64,000 nucleotides of DNA from Pseudorhizobium banfieldiae (GCF_000967425.1 NZ_FO082820.1:2418001-2482000), one strand, 5' to 3'. Shown: positions 53,154 to 62,842, numbered from the stretch's first letter. Numbers and translations are program-made. Notes: generated by a model from the letters alone, not told the origin.

Positions 53154-53975
53154 TCAAATGTTCCAGACCTTCGGCACCGGCGCGCCGTTCCGCAATACGG
53201 CAATTGCCGGTACCAGCACTTTTCTGAGTTCGAAGCCGCTCGGAGCGATCATCCGGACGATGAGCTTCCCTTGCCAACAGCTGGCACCGCCATTTCCGTT
53301 GCCGAGCACCTCCCGCACCTTGGCCAGCATAGCCTCTGCCAGGGGTCCGGCATAGAGGATCGTGGCAAAGGCAGTCTCGCCACCGAGGGTCGCATTCCCG
53401 GAGCCGAGCAGGTCGATCTCACCGTCGAGCCGCATCTCTTCCGCGTGCAGCAGGCGACCGCCCTTCCGGACGCGCCAGCGATCCCGGAAGAGACCGTGAC
53501 GGAGCCGCTCGCCCATCGCCTGCCGTCCCATGAGGACTGCTTCGACGGCGAGGAACTCTGCCGTCTCGTGGAGATCGACGTCAAGCCGCCGGCTGAGGGA
53601 GGATTGGTCGAATAAAATGGTTTCCTGCGGCAGCCAGTGAAGGCTCGCATTGGCGCCGGCGGCGAGCCGGGTGGTCACGGAGGCAGTGCCAGCAGAGGCC
53701 TTGTAGACCTTCTCGTTCGCCTGTGTCGTGACTGTCAATCGGGTGGAATCAGAGGCGGCGACGGACCATTCGATCACGTCGCCGCCCGTCAGTCCCCCTG
53801 ACGTATTGATGAGGATCGCCTCCATATCGGGCGAGAATGTTTCGGGAAGGCGAATTTTTGCGCAGCCTTCCTGGTAGAACTCGGCAAGCCGTGTCCGCCC
53901 GTCGAGAGGCTTGGTTACAAGGCGCCCCTTACCCCTTGCGCGCTGCGGCGCATATTGCTCGGCTGGCTGCTGCAA
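53154..53975 (-). CDS. ureD: Urease accessory protein UreD
   Basis: A 273-residue protein. [56 protein letters not shown] and [11 protein letters not shown] are family marks. It is the scaffold that carries UreF-UreG onto apo-urease. Its start lies 61 bases inside the end of the preceding esterase gene in a different frame. Confidence 0.94.
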   Translation of the reverse strand: MQQPAEQYAPQRARGKGRLVTKPLDGRTRLAEFYQEGCAKIRLPETFSPDMEAILINTSGGLTGGDVIEWSVAASDSTRLTVTTQANEKVYKASAGTASVTTRLAAGANASLHWLPQETILFDQSSLSRRLDVDLHETAEFLAVEAVLMGRQAMGERLRHGLFRDRWRVRKGGRLLHAEEMRLDGEIDLLGSGNATLGGETAFATILYAGPLAEAMLAKVREVLGNGNGGASCWQGKLIVRMIAPSGFELRKVLVPAIAVLRNGAPVPKVWNI

Positions 53976-55111
53976 TTCGTCTCCTGAAGATCACCGTTCA
54001 CGGCACAATCGGAAGCAACAGTCGTGCCAGTCGTCACGATGGCCGGCGCTGCCTCCGCGACGACATTGCGCTTGTCGGCCTCAAAGAAAAACTCCCACAT
54101 CCGCGGAGCCGGATCAACAGATGGATCGAAGGCAGGCGCCTTGACCGCCGACGCGACCTGCACGACGCCGGACGGTGAAGACGAGGACGAGGCCGAAGCC
54201 ATCATGCCTTCGGCAGCCGCAGTCTTCGGCCAGGCATGCGTACCATTGGCGTAGACATAGGCAGCAATGCGCGCGCCGGCCTTGCAGGTATCGTAGAGGC
54301 GCTGCGTCACGTCGCCGACCGTATGGGTCACGGCGTCGCCCGTGCAGCCATCCATCTGGCCCCAGCGCTGCAGGGCAGTGAGGAAACCATATTGCCAATA
54401 GGGCTTTCCCCCGCCCGCATAGGGATTGGCATCGTCCTTCTCGCCGGCGAAGGCAATGATCGACATCGGCCGGGACGGTGCGCAGGTTGCGCGATCGGGC
54501 TTCCATTGACCGTCCACGTTCACCGGCGCCCCTGCCCTCAAGGAATGGACGAAACCGGCAGCCGCGAAATCGCTGCGGCCACTGCAGATGTATTGCGAGA
54601 GCATGCGTCCGCCGCCCGAATAGCCGGAAGCATAGATGCGGCTGCGGTCGACGCAAGCCGCCTGTTCAACAGCCTTGACCGCGGCGCCAATGAAGGCGAC
54701 TTCGTCAAGTCCACCCTCCTGCGTCGTCACCAGCGGCACGTTCCAGGCGTGGGTTCCATCAAAGGCCCCCGCAAGGCTGCCCTGCAGGGCCACGACGATG
54801 AAACCCTCCTTTTCGGCCACCTGGTCCCACGAACTGCGCTTCAACTGCCCGACGGGGTTGCTGTGACTGCCGTGGAAGTCGAAGACCACCGGAACCTTTT
54901 CGGTCCCGGCATAGGATGACGGTACGAAAATGACACCGGTACGTTCAGCGTCCGTCGACTGGACCTTGAACTCATGCCGGCCCGGCTGGATCGGCCGCCC
55001 GCATCCGTCAGCAAGCGCGGCGTTTGCGCCCAAGAAAAACGCACCTGCGGCGATCAACCTGGCAAGAGCGGCGGAACCGGAAAAACCATCAATGCGTGCA
55101 AATGCCATCAA
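53915..55111 (-). CDS. Secreted esterase of the PHB-depolymerase (LpqC-like) family
   Basis: A 398-residue exported alpha/beta hydrolase with an N-terminal signal (LIAAGAFFLGANAALADG). PVVFDFHGSHSNP is the oxyanion-hole region, YASGYSGGGRML holds the nucleophilic Ser in GYSGG, and ANGTHAWP probably holds the catalytic His. The last 110 residues, starting near a Ser-run, are variable and include a possible Cys-bearing tail. It may release acids from polyhydroxyalkanoate-like or feruloylated polymers. It is the first gene on the urease transcript or simply reads into it (61-base overlap with ureD). Confidence 0.82.
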   Translation of the reverse strand: MMAFARIDGFSGSAALARLIAAGAFFLGANAALADGCGRPIQPGRHEFKVQSTDAERTGVIFVPSSYAGTEKVPVVFDFHGSHSNPVGQLKRSSWDQVAEKEGFIVVALQGSLAGAFDGTHAWNVPLVTTQEGGLDEVAFIGAAVKAVEQAACVDRSRIYASGYSGGGRMLSQYICSGRSDFAAAGFVHSLRAGAPVNVDGQWKPDRATCAPSRPMSIIAFAGEKDDANPYAGGGKPYWQYGFLTALQRWGQMDGCTGDAVTHTVGDVTQRLYDTCKAGARIAAYVYANGTHAWPKTAAAEGMMASASSSSSPSGVVQVASAVKAPAFDPSVDPAPRMWEFFFEADKRNVVAEAAPAIVTTGTTVASDCAVNGDLQETNCSSQPSNMRRSAQGVRGAL

Positions 55112-55204
55112 GCGCCTCGCTAGCGGGGTGCAGGGTCTTCAACTCTCTGCGGCCTGTTGGAAAACTGCGGAAGTGATAGCATTTATTAGCGACTGTTTAA
55201 ACGA

Positions 55205-55227
55205 TTAAAACGCATGGAAGCCATGCG
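55205..55227 (-). terminator. Terminator-like hairpin on the minus strand without an assigned gene
   Basis: On the minus strand CGCATGG, a CTT loop, CCATGCG, then TTTTAAT. It lies 180 bases past the livJ terminator, so it does not belong to livJ unless read-through is large. It could end a small RNA encoded in 55230-55380. Confidence 0.45.
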
Positions 55228-55377
55228 ATTATTGACCCGTTAACAGTAATAGCCCGCCATTCTTTCGCCTCAACTTGGGCACGGGAAAGACTGGAGTCCA
55301 AATTGTCCGAAAAGTATCGATGACCGGCGGAACTAAATGTCTGCCAGTGCTACAACTCCAGCCGGCAAGCACATGAA

Positions 55378-55406
55378 ACAGAAAGGCCCGGCTTGCGCCG
55401 GGCCTC
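55378..55406 (-). terminator. Intrinsic terminator of livJ
   Basis: GGCCCGGC, TTGC, GCCGGGCC, followed on the minus strand by TTTCTGT; 30 bases after the stop. Confidence 0.85.
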
Positions 55407-55433
55407 CCAAAACTCGCGAACTGCGTACAGCGA

Positions 55434-56555
55434 TCAGTCTTCCTTCTGGAAGTAGCTGTAGTTGCCGTCGGGACCCTTCTTCCACTCGTACATGACGTAG
55501 CCGGGAAGCTTCGGGTCGCCCTTCTCGTCGAAGCCCATATCGCCCAGAGCGGTCGCGAAGGTGTTGGCCTTCATTGCCTCGGCAACGGCTTCCGGATCGT
55601 TGGAACCGGCCTTCTTCGCAGCTTCGGCGAGCACCTGCATCGCTGCGTAGGAGTACAGCGTATAGGCTTCCGGCTCAAAGCCCGAGGCACGGAACTTTTC
55701 GACAAGCTCCTTGTTCTGCGGGGCCAGGCGCGGGTCGGGGCCGAAGGTGTTCAGCGTGCCCTCAACGGCGTCGCCGGCGATCGAAGCCAGCTCGTTGGAG
55801 ACGATGCCGTCCCCCGAAACGAGCGTGGCGTCGAGGCCTTGGTCGGCAGCCTGGCGGATGATCAGACCAGCTTCGGTGTGGAGGCCACCCCAGTAGATGA
55901 TCGACACGCCGGCTTCCTTCATCTTGGCGATGAGTGCGGAGAAGTCCTTGTCGCCAGTGTTGACGCCTTCACGAACGACTTCGGTGACACCCGCCGCATT
56001 CATCGCCTTCTTGGTCTCCTCGGCAAGGCCCTGACCATAAGGCGTCTTGTCGTCGATGATGGCGATCTTGGCGTCCTTGAAGTTCTCGGCGAGATAGGCG
56101 CCGGCGATCGAGCCCTGCTGGTCGTCACGGCCGCAGGTGCGGAAGGTGTTCCACAGGCCGCGCTCGGTGAATTCCGGGTTGGTGGAGGCTGGCGTGATCT
56201 GCAGGATGCCGTTCTCGGCATAAACCTCGGAAGCAGGAATGGAAACGCCGGAGTTGAAGTGACCGACCACGAACTTCACGCCATCGGCAACGAACTTGTT
56301 GGCAACCGAAATGCCCTGCTTCGGGTCGGAGACGTCGTCGCCCAGAACAATCTTGACCTGCTCACCATTGATGCCGCCGGCAGCATTGATCTCTGCAGCC
56401 GCCTGCTCGGCACCCTTCTGGAGCTGCGCACCGAAGGCAGCGTTCGGACCGGTGAACGGACCACCGACGCCGATCAGCACGTCAGCCCATGCGCTGCCGC
56501 CGAAGGCGACCACAGCTGTCAGTGCGACGGCCGAAAGAAGAGACTTCTTCATCAT
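55434..56555 (-). CDS. livJ: Branched-chain amino acid ABC transporter, binding protein
   Basis: A 373-residue periplasmic protein with a signal peptide ([20 protein letters not shown]). The mature domain is the Leu/Ile/Val type: [59 protein letters not shown] with the disulfide Cys, and [12 protein letters not shown]. Two adjacent Met codons could start it; GGGAG lies upstream. It belongs to the same cluster as livHMGF but is separated by a 140-base gap and has its own terminator, so it may also have its own promoter. Confidence 0.95.
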   Translation of the reverse strand: MMKKSLLSAVALTAVVAFGGSAWADVLIGVGGPFTGPNAAFGAQLQKGAEQAAAEINAAGGINGEQVKIVLGDDVSDPKQGISVANKFVADGVKFVVGHFNSGVSIPASEVYAENGILQITPASTNPEFTERGLWNTFRTCGRDDQQGSIAGAYLAENFKDAKIAIIDDKTPYGQGLAEETKKAMNAAGVTEVVREGVNTGDKDFSALIAKMKEAGVSIIYWGGLHTEAGLIIRQAADQGLDATLVSGDGIVSNELASIAGDAVEGTLNTFGPDPRLAPQNKELVEKFRASGFEPEAYTLYSYAAMQVLAEAAKKAGSNDPEAVAEAMKANTFATALGDMGFDEKGDPKLPGYVMYEWKKGPDGNYSYFQKED

Positions 56556-56694
56556 GTTACTCCCAGTTTTTATAAGCGGGTTGGGTTGAGAAAGCCTGCA
56601 CGATACCCACCATCATCGCGCCGGAAACTGTTCCACTCTAAGGTCTTGTCACGGTTGAACCTTTAGCCAATCTGAGGCCAGTTTTCCGTGACTG

Positions 56695-57048
56695 TCAATC
56701 TTTCTTCTTCCATGAGAAAGCTGAGGTTCGTTCGTAGAGCCAGTAGTAGTTGTTCACCATCTGGCCGGTGCGGCACGTCCGGTATCCGATCGTCGAGAAG
56801 ACCAGCAGCAACACCACGTCAATGACGTAGAAGAAGGGGCTGATGAACGGTCCCTCGAACAGGGCGTAGTGAAGGAAACGCATCACCATCGCAAGCAGCA
56901 AGGTGTAGACGATGACGGTCGGATAATTATTCCACCCTTCGGCCACAGCCTTTCCGGTCCGCCAGGCTGTCCAGAAGCCGATCAGCATGACCAGCGTGCG
57001 CAGGACGTAGCGAACACCGGTATCCGTTTCGAAGAATAAACCTTGCAT
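56695..57048 (-). CDS. Small membrane protein of the liv locus (DUF6867-like)
   Basis: A 117-residue protein with three hydrophobic helices (about 14-30, 44-61, 70-88) and a basic end YERTSAFSWKKKD. It starts 24 bases after the livF stop. Similar small proteins are a constant part of liv loci in alphaproteobacteria as far as I recall; function unknown, possibly an accessory of the LivHM channel. Confidence 0.7.
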   Translation of the reverse strand: MQGLFFETDTGVRYVLRTLVMLIGFWTAWRTGKAVAEGWNNYPTVIVYTLLLAMVMRFLHYALFEGPFISPFFYVIDVVLLLVFSTIGYRTCRTGQMVNNYYWLYERTSAFSWKKKD

Positions 57049-57072
57049 TTCAATCTCTCCCAGTCGCGCCGA

Positions 57073-57801
57073 TCAATGCCGGCCACCCTCGAGGTAGGCA
57101 GCGCGCACTTCAGGATTCGTCAGCAGTTCCTTGCCGGTTCCAGACATGGTCACCTTGCCGTTGACCATGACATAGGCGCGGTCCGACAGCTTCAGCGCGG
57201 CAAAGGCGTTCTGCTCCACGAGGAAGACCGTCAGTCCCTCTTCCTGGTTCAGCTTCTTAATGGCTTCGAAAATGCCCTTGATGATCAGAGGCGCTAGCCC
57301 GAGCGACGGCTCGTCGAGCAGGAGAAGCTTCGGCCGCGCCATCAGCGCGCGCCCGATCGACAGCATCTGCTGCTCGCCGCCGGAAAGCGTGCCGCCACGC
57401 TGGCTCTGCCGCTCCTTCAGGCGCGGGAAGAGCGTGAAGATCTTCTCGACGTCCTCGTTGAAATATTTGAGGTTGTCGAGGCCCGCACCCATCTGCAAGT
57501 TTTCGTAGACCGTCATGCGCGGGAAGATGCGCCGGCCCTCGGGCGATTGCGCTATGCGGCGCCGCGCAATCAGATGCGTCGGTTGGTGCGTGATATCCTC
57601 ACCATCAAATATGATCGAGCCGTGGCGGGCCTGCGGGCTGCCGCAGATCGTCATCATCAACGTCGACTTGCCGGCGCCATTGGCGCCGATCAGGCTCACG
57701 ATCTCGCCACGGTTGACATGCACGTCGACGCCGTCGAGCGCCCGGATATTGCCATAGAACGTCTGTACGCCTTGGACTTTCAGAAGGGGCTCACCGGACA
57801 T
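57073..57801 (-). CDS. livF: Branched-chain amino acid ABC transporter, ATPase LivF
   Basis: A 242-residue ATPase: Walker [15 protein letters not shown], signature LSGGEQQMLSIGRAL, Walker B LLLLDEPSLGLAP, and VFLVEQNAF. The TGATG overlap with livG couples translation. Confidence 0.96.
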   Translation of the reverse strand: MSGEPLLKVQGVQTFYGNIRALDGVDVHVNRGEIVSLIGANGAGKSTLMMTICGSPQARHGSIIFDGEDITHQPTHLIARRRIAQSPEGRRIFPRMTVYENLQMGAGLDNLKYFNEDVEKIFTLFPRLKERQSQRGGTLSGGEQQMLSIGRALMARPKLLLLDEPSLGLAPLIIKGIFEAIKKLNQEEGLTVFLVEQNAFAALKLSDRAYVMVNGKVTMSGTGKELLTNPEVRAAYLEGGRH

Positions 57802-58664
57802 CAGATCCTCCCCTCGTCGAGCTGGTCCTCGATTTCTTCAACTTCGTCATCCTCGACGCCGAGATAGGCCGCTATGACCTTCGGGTCGTTCTTCACGTGA
57901 TCCGGCGTGCCATCGGAGATCTTCTGGCCGTATTCCAGCACCACGACATGGTCCGAGATCTCCATCACCACCGACATGTCGTGCTCGATCAGCAGGATCG
58001 AGACGCCCTCGTCGCGGATGGAGTGCAACAACGCGTTCAAAGCCGCCGACTCGCGCGGATTGAGACCCGCGGCCGGCTCGTCCAGGCAAAGAAGCTCCGG
58101 TCCGGTGCACATGGCGCGGGCAATCTCCAGCCGACGCTGCGCGCCATATGGAAGATCACCGGCAGGATCATCAGCTCGCTCGGTGAGATTCGCCTTGTCG
58201 AGCCAATATCTTGCCTTGTCGATCGCGGCTGCCGATGCCTTGGTATAGGCGGGCAAGCCGAGAAGACCGAGGACCGTGTAGCCGGAGGCCTTCATCAGCG
58301 CGTTGTGTTGGGCCACAAGAAGGTTTTCCAGAACCGTCAGTCCAGAGAACAGGCGGATGTTTTGGAAGGTGCGGGATACCTTCGCGATCTTTGTGATCTC
58401 GAAGTCCCGAAGGCGCTCGAGAAGGTAGGTGTGGCCGTCCTTCTGCTGCAGGGTGATCATCCCCATGGTGGGCTTGTAGAAGCCGGTGATGCAGTTGAAG
58501 ACGGTTGTCTTTCCCGCCCCGTTTGGGCCGATCAGCGCCGTAATCTCGCCCCTACGGGCCTCGAACGAGAAGTCATTGATGGCCATCAGGCCGCCGAACT
58601 TCATCGACAGGTGGTCGACCTTGAGGATCGTGTCCTTGTTCATGCTGTTCGTTCCGAGGGTCAT
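57801..58664 (-). CDS. livG: Branched-chain amino acid ABC transporter, ATPase LivG
   Basis: A 287-residue ATPase: LSMKFGGLMAINDFSF, Walker A GPNGAGKTTVFNCI, SRTFQNIRLFSGLTVLENLL, LPYGAQRRLEIARAM (signature variant usual in LivG), Walker B LLCLDEPAAGLNP. The C-terminus has an acidic extension (GVEDDEVEEIEDQLDEG). It overlaps both neighbours by one base or so. Confidence 0.96.
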   Translation of the reverse strand: MTLGTNSMNKDTILKVDHLSMKFGGLMAINDFSFEARRGEITALIGPNGAGKTTVFNCITGFYKPTMGMITLQQKDGHTYLLERLRDFEITKIAKVSRTFQNIRLFSGLTVLENLLVAQHNALMKASGYTVLGLLGLPAYTKASAAAIDKARYWLDKANLTERADDPAGDLPYGAQRRLEIARAMCTGPELLCLDEPAAGLNPRESAALNALLHSIRDEGVSILLIEHDMSVVMEISDHVVVLEYGQKISDGTPDHVKNDPKVIAAYLGVEDDEVEEIEDQLDEGRI

Positions 58665-60052
58665 CAGCCGTGGCCCTCCTTGGTAAAGCTGCCTGAGACC
58701 GCCTTGCGCTCCTTGAGGAAGGCCGTCGGCTGACGCGAACCGACCAGACCGCGCGGCTTGAAGACCATGACGGTGATCATCGCCAGTCCGAACAGCAGCA
58801 TGCGGTAGAGTTCCGGCGTGAAGTCCGGGCCGAAGACGTGCTTCAGGAACTCCATCTCGCGCAACAGTTCCGTACCGCCAACCATGACGACCGCTGCAAT
58901 GGCGATGCCTGTCAGCGAACCCATGCCGCCGAGGACGACGATCGCGAGGATCACGGCCGACTCCAGGAAGACGAAGCTCTCGGGGGAGACGAAGCCCTGG
59001 CGGGTTGCGAAGAAGGCGCCGGCGAAACCACCGAACATGGCACCGATGGCAAATGCCGTGAGCTTCGTGGTCACCGTATTGATGCCGAGCGAACGGCAGG
59101 CGATCTCGTCCTCACGCAAGGCTTCCCACGCGCGGCCAATCGGCATGCGGCGCAGCTTGATACTCACATAGGCTGTCAGCATGCAGAGCGCGAGGATCAG
59201 GTAGAAAAGGAAGATCTTGTAGTAGGCGGACGACATGGAGAGGCCCCACGCCTTGGTGAAATTGTTCGCCGCCCCGACGTCGAAGGACCAGATGCCGAAG
59301 AAGGATGCCTTCGGGATACCGGAGATACCAAAGGTGCCCCTGGTCACGTCCGTCCAGTTGATCAGCACGAGGCGGATGATTTCGCCGAAGGCGAGCGTCA
59401 CGATGGCAAGGTAGTCGCCCCGCAAACGCAGCACCGGAAAGCCTAGGATGATGCCCCAGAAGGCGGCGAGGATGCCCGACAAAGGCAGCAGCAGCCAGAA
59501 GGAAAGTCCGAAGTGTTCCGAAAGCAGCGCATAGGAGTAGGCGCCGACGGCATAAAAGGCGACATACCCCAGGTCGAGCAGGCCCGCCAGACCGACGACG
59601 ATGTTTAGTCCCCAAGCAAGCATGACGTAGATGAGGATCTGGATGCCGAAGTTGTCGACATACTTGAGCGACCCCTGCGTCCCCGCCAGCATCACCGATA
59701 CGATCGGATAGACAAGCAGTGCCACCAGCGCGATCTTGAGGAAGTGCTTGTGGAAGAAGCCCTGCTCGTCCGACACCTCCGGGACCCCAGCCTTGGCTTT
59801 GGCAAGCTTTCGCTTGTCAAGGTGCGGCTTCACAAAGGCCACGACGATGAACCGGCTGACTGCGGCAACGATCACGAAGATTGCCAGCAATCCCCACCGG
59901 GTACGCCAGACCAACTGGTTGTTGATGTTCTGGTAGGTCTCGATACCGACATAGAGAAGGAAGAGGCCGAAGGCCATGGCGCCCGCGAAGAGCGCTTCCT
60001 TCAGCGCCTTGCTCATGAGCCCCGCGTTTTCGGAAGTGGAAGCCTGCGACAT
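58664..60052 (-). CDS. livM: Branched-chain amino acid ABC transporter permease LivM
   Basis: A 462-residue permease with about ten hydrophobic helices. The long N-terminal part (residues 1-130, with three helices) is typical of rhizobial LivM. The core has GLNIVVGLAGLLDLGYVAFY, FPVLRLRGDYLAIVTLAFGE and REDEIACRSLGINT, the ATPase-contact loop. Starts 1 base after livH ends. Confidence 0.95.
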   Translation of the reverse strand: MSQASTSENAGLMSKALKEALFAGAMAFGLFLLYVGIETYQNINNQLVWRTRWGLLAIFVIVAAVSRFIVVAFVKPHLDKRKLAKAKAGVPEVSDEQGFFHKHFLKIALVALLVYPIVSVMLAGTQGSLKYVDNFGIQILIYVMLAWGLNIVVGLAGLLDLGYVAFYAVGAYSYALLSEHFGLSFWLLLPLSGILAAFWGIILGFPVLRLRGDYLAIVTLAFGEIIRLVLINWTDVTRGTFGISGIPKASFFGIWSFDVGAANNFTKAWGLSMSSAYYKIFLFYLILALCMLTAYVSIKLRRMPIGRAWEALREDEIACRSLGINTVTTKLTAFAIGAMFGGFAGAFFATRQGFVSPESFVFLESAVILAIVVLGGMGSLTGIAIAAVVMVGGTELLREMEFLKHVFGPDFTPELYRMLLFGLAMITVMVFKPRGLVGSRQPTAFLKERKAVSGSFTKEGHG

Positions 60053-60053
60053 G

Positions 60054-60956
60054 TCAAACCTTCTCCACTTCCGGACGACCGAGAATGCCGGTCGGCTTGA
60101 AGATCAGCACGAAGGCAAGGAGCGCGAATGTTGCGACGTCCTTGTACGCGATCGTGAAATAGGCAGACCAGAGCGATTCAATGAGACCGATCAGCAGGCC
60201 CCCGAGCACGGCGCCCGGAAGGGATCCGATCCCGCCGAGAACGGCAGCCGTGAAGGCCTTGACCCCCGGGATGAAGCCGTCGTTGAACGTCGCGACGCCG
60301 TAATACATCAGGTACATCGTGCCGGCGACGGCAGCGAGTGCGGCGCCCATCACGAAGGTGATCGAGATCGTGCGATCCACGTCCACGCCGAGAAGCGCAG
60401 CCATTTTGCGATCCTGCTCCGTGGCGCGCTGGGCACGCCCGAGCGGCGTCTTGTTGACGATGTACCAGAAGATCGTCAGCAGAACCGCCGTGACGGCGAT
60501 GATGATGATCTGCTTTAGCGAGATGGTGATGGCACCGAAGTGGTAGACATCGGTCACGAGCGACGGGATCGGCTTGTTGCGCGGTCCCTGTGTCACCTGG
60601 ATGAAGTTGGACAGCACGATCGACATGCCGATTGCGGTGATCAGCGGCGCCAGGCGGAACGAGCCGCGAAGGGGTCTGTATGCCACGCGCTCGATCGTCC
60701 AGTTCCACAGGCTGGTCATCAGCATGGCAACCACCAGCATCACCAGCAGCGCCAGCGCGACAGGCACGCCAGCGATGAATGAGGTGAGGATGAGGAAGAC
60801 GATCAGTGCGGCGAAGGCGCCGAGCATGAAAATGTCACCATGGGCAAAGTTGATCATGCCGATGATGCCGTAAACCATCGTATAGCCGATTGCGATCAGG
60901 CCATAGATGGATCCAAGCGTCAGCCCGTTCGCGAGCTGCTGGATAAAGTACTCCAT
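60054..60956 (-). CDS. livH: Branched-chain amino acid ABC transporter permease LivH
   Basis: A 300-residue permease from the ATG at 60956 (MEYFIQQLANGLTLGSIYGL), with AGGGGAAA upstream. MVYGIIGMINFAHGDIFMLG and ATEQDRKMAALLGVDVDRTI are family marks. It heads the livHMGF transcript. Confidence 0.95.
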   Translation of the reverse strand: MEYFIQQLANGLTLGSIYGLIAIGYTMVYGIIGMINFAHGDIFMLGAFAALIVFLILTSFIAGVPVALALLVMLVVAMLMTSLWNWTIERVAYRPLRGSFRLAPLITAIGMSIVLSNFIQVTQGPRNKPIPSLVTDVYHFGAITISLKQIIIIAVTAVLLTIFWYIVNKTPLGRAQRATEQDRKMAALLGVDVDRTISITFVMGAALAAVAGTMYLMYYGVATFNDGFIPGVKAFTAAVLGGIGSLPGAVLGGLLIGLIESLWSAYFTIAYKDVATFALLAFVLIFKPTGILGRPEVEKV

Positions 60957-61337
60957 CAATTTTCCCCTGGATGCGGTTCCCGAAGGCCGCATCTTCTCTA
61001 TTCCCGCCCCGGCGAGTCTCCCGGGCTCCGGCGCGCATCCAATACCGGTTTCAGGTCAAATGTGAAGACAAAAAGCCGAGAACGAGGCGAAAACGCGTCT
61101 TTCTCAACAGCCTGCCTATTGAAAAGGCGCAGTTTTCGGTTCTGAGGCAGCCATCCGCCCAAAATTGCTGCGCCTCACGTCCAAGGCGGTTTCCTTCCGG
61201 CGCGCGCACCTGGAAAGCTCGCTTGAGCGGGTGCGAATTTGCGCGGGCAGCATCAGAAAAACAACCGGTTGCCTGGTGCGCCATCCCCGCAGTCTCCACC
61301 CCGCCTATTCTGAAGCTCCATTAGCGGAGCAAAGACA
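60957..61337. other. Gene-free region between divergent livH and the DUF2793 gene
   Basis: About 380 bases without a credible gene. It should contain the promoters of both neighbours. A GC-rich inverted pair (CCGG...CCGG around 61010-61032) lies in the livH leader, and an AT-richer stretch spans 61050-61140. Nothing more specific can be supported. Confidence 0.4.
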
Positions 61338-62363
61338 ATGGCCGACAGGACCACCAAGCTGGAAATGCCTTTCATCCTTCCCTCTCAGGCACAGAAGCAT
61401 GTCACCCACAATGAGGCACTGCTTGTTCTGGATACGATGGTGCAACTGACCATCACCGACGATCGTGCCGATCCCCCGCCCAACCCACCGGAGGGCACCT
61501 GCTTCTTGGTCGCACAAGCAGCTTCGGGCGATTGGTCTGGCAAGGAGGAACAGATCGCGTCATGGCAGGATGGTGGGTGGAGCTTTCACCAGCCTCTTCC
61601 CGGCTGGCGCGCATGGTTTGCAACCACCGGCGCGCTCAAGGTCTTCTGGGAGAACGAGTGGCGTTCTGTCCTGCCTCTTTCGCCGAGGTTCGACGGGATC
61701 GGGATCAATGCCGACAGTGACGCCACCAATCGGCTGGTTGTCACCTCCCCCGCCTCGCTCTTCGACCACACCGGAAGCGGCCACCAGTTGAAGATCAACA
61801 AGGCTGCCGCCGGCGATACCGGATCGCTGCTCTTCCAGACAGCGTATACGGGCTATGCCGAACTCGGCCTTGCCGGAGACAATGCCTTCTCGATCAAGGT
61901 CAGCGACGGAAACATGTGGAAGACCGCGCTCGCCATCGACGCCGGTGGTCGCCACACCCGGCCAAACCAGCCGGCGATGAGGGCCTACCGGACAGGCGCC
62001 AGCATGGAACCGGCGGACGGGCAGCAAACGGGCTTCACGCATTTTGGCGTCAATCGCGGCGGCCTCGAGCTATCGGGCTCGCCCCCCGGCGGCGGCAGCG
62101 CAATCCTTGTCCCGGCGAGCGGAACCTACCTGGCGAGCCTGCAAGTCAGGACTGCCTCCTCCTCCGGCCATGTGACCGCCGTCGCCGCAAACGGTAGTCC
62201 GAGCGCCCTCCAAGTCGCGAGCGCCACCGGGTCATCGGGAACCCTTTCCGCCAGCATGGTCATGGAACTGGAAGCCGGGGACCTTCTATCCCTTCATCAT
62301 AGCGGCACCGCTACGGTCATGCTGGGGGACGACAGCACGCACCTGTCGCTGGCGATGTTGTAG
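61338..62363 (+). CDS. DUF2793 protein with a C1q-like C-terminal domain
   Basis: A 341-residue protein. Residues 1 to about 115 are DUF2793: LEMPFILPSQAQKHVTHNEA, PPEGTCFLVA, GWRAWFATTGALKVFWENEW. DUF2793 is shared with tail-fibre-like and gene-transfer-agent-linked proteins. The last 120 residues, Gly/Ser/Ala-rich with repeated short strands (GTYLASLQVRTASSSG, ASMVMELEAGDLLSLHHSG), look like a C1q/TNF-type jelly roll. There is no signal peptide. It may be a particle or surface protein; no phage genes surround it. Confidence 0.7.
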   Translation: MADRTTKLEMPFILPSQAQKHVTHNEALLVLDTMVQLTITDDRADPPPNPPEGTCFLVAQAASGDWSGKEEQIASWQDGGWSFHQPLPGWRAWFATTGALKVFWENEWRSVLPLSPRFDGIGINADSDATNRLVVTSPASLFDHTGSGHQLKINKAAAGDTGSLLFQTAYTGYAELGLAGDNAFSIKVSDGNMWKTALAIDAGGRHTRPNQPAMRAYRTGASMEPADGQQTGFTHFGVNRGGLELSGSPPGGGSAILVPASGTYLASLQVRTASSSGHVTAVAANGSPSALQVASATGSSGTLSASMVMELEAGDLLSLHHSGTATVMLGDDSTHLSLAML

Positions 62364-62500
62364 GTGCTGCGAACAGCAGCATTCGTCGAGCGATCAGGTC
62401 GGCGGAGAAGCCGCGCCGACAAGTTTCAACGGCGCGAAGCCCAGGCCGCCAGACCGATTTCAACTGCTGGCAGCTTCTGGAACAATTGCTTCGCCACATT

Positions 62501-62515
62501 TAGGTAAATGTTAAA
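62501..62515. promoter_or_regulatory. CtrA-type binding site upstream of sciP
   Basis: TTAG, seven bases, TTAA; the CtrA consensus is TTAA-N7-TTAA. It is 52 bases before the sciP start, a fitting place for activation. Confidence 0.6.
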
Positions 62516-62566
62516 ACTGCGGGTCTAGGCTCCCCTCCGTGGTCTTGTGTTTGTGTAGAGAGTCCC

Positions 62567-62842
62567 ATGACCGAATTGATACGACCCCGAGTTAAATATG
62601 TCATCGGCCCCGATGGCAGTCCGCTGACGATTGCCGACCTGCCGCCGGCCAATACCCGCCGCTGGGTCATCCGCCGCAAGGCGGAGGTGGTTGCCGCGGT
62701 ACGGGGCGGTCTGCTCAGCCTCGAAGAGGCGTGCGAGCGCTATACCTTGACCGTCGAAGAGTTCCTCTCCTGGCAGTCCTCCATCAACGATCACGGGCTT
62801 GCCGGTCTGCGGACGACACGGATACAGCAGTACCGGCACTAG
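62567..62842 (+). CDS. sciP: SciP, CtrA-inhibitory protein (DUF1153)
   Basis: A 91-residue protein nearly identical in pattern to Caulobacter SciP: RPRVKYVIGPDGSPLTIADL, NTRRWVIRRKAEVVAAVRGG, LLSLEEACERYTLTVEEFLS. The helix-turn-helix centre is EEACERYTLTVEEFLSWQ. SciP binds CtrA at its promoters and blocks RNA polymerase recruitment, shutting off CtrA genes in part of the cell cycle. The CtrA-type site upstream suggests that CtrA activates its own antagonist, as in Caulobacter. Confidence 0.96.
   Translation: MTELIRPRVKYVIGPDGSPLTIADLPPANTRRWVIRRKAEVVAAVRGGLLSLEEACERYTLTVEEFLSWQSSINDHGLAGLRTTRIQQYRH

Larger units (their letters stand above)
55112..55433. other. Gene-free region between the esterase and livJ
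   Basis: It holds the livJ terminator at its right end, a second terminator-like hairpin (55205-55227) and AT-rich sequence (ATAGCATTTATTAGCGACTG) that may carry the esterase promoter. No reading frame of note. Confidence 0.5.
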
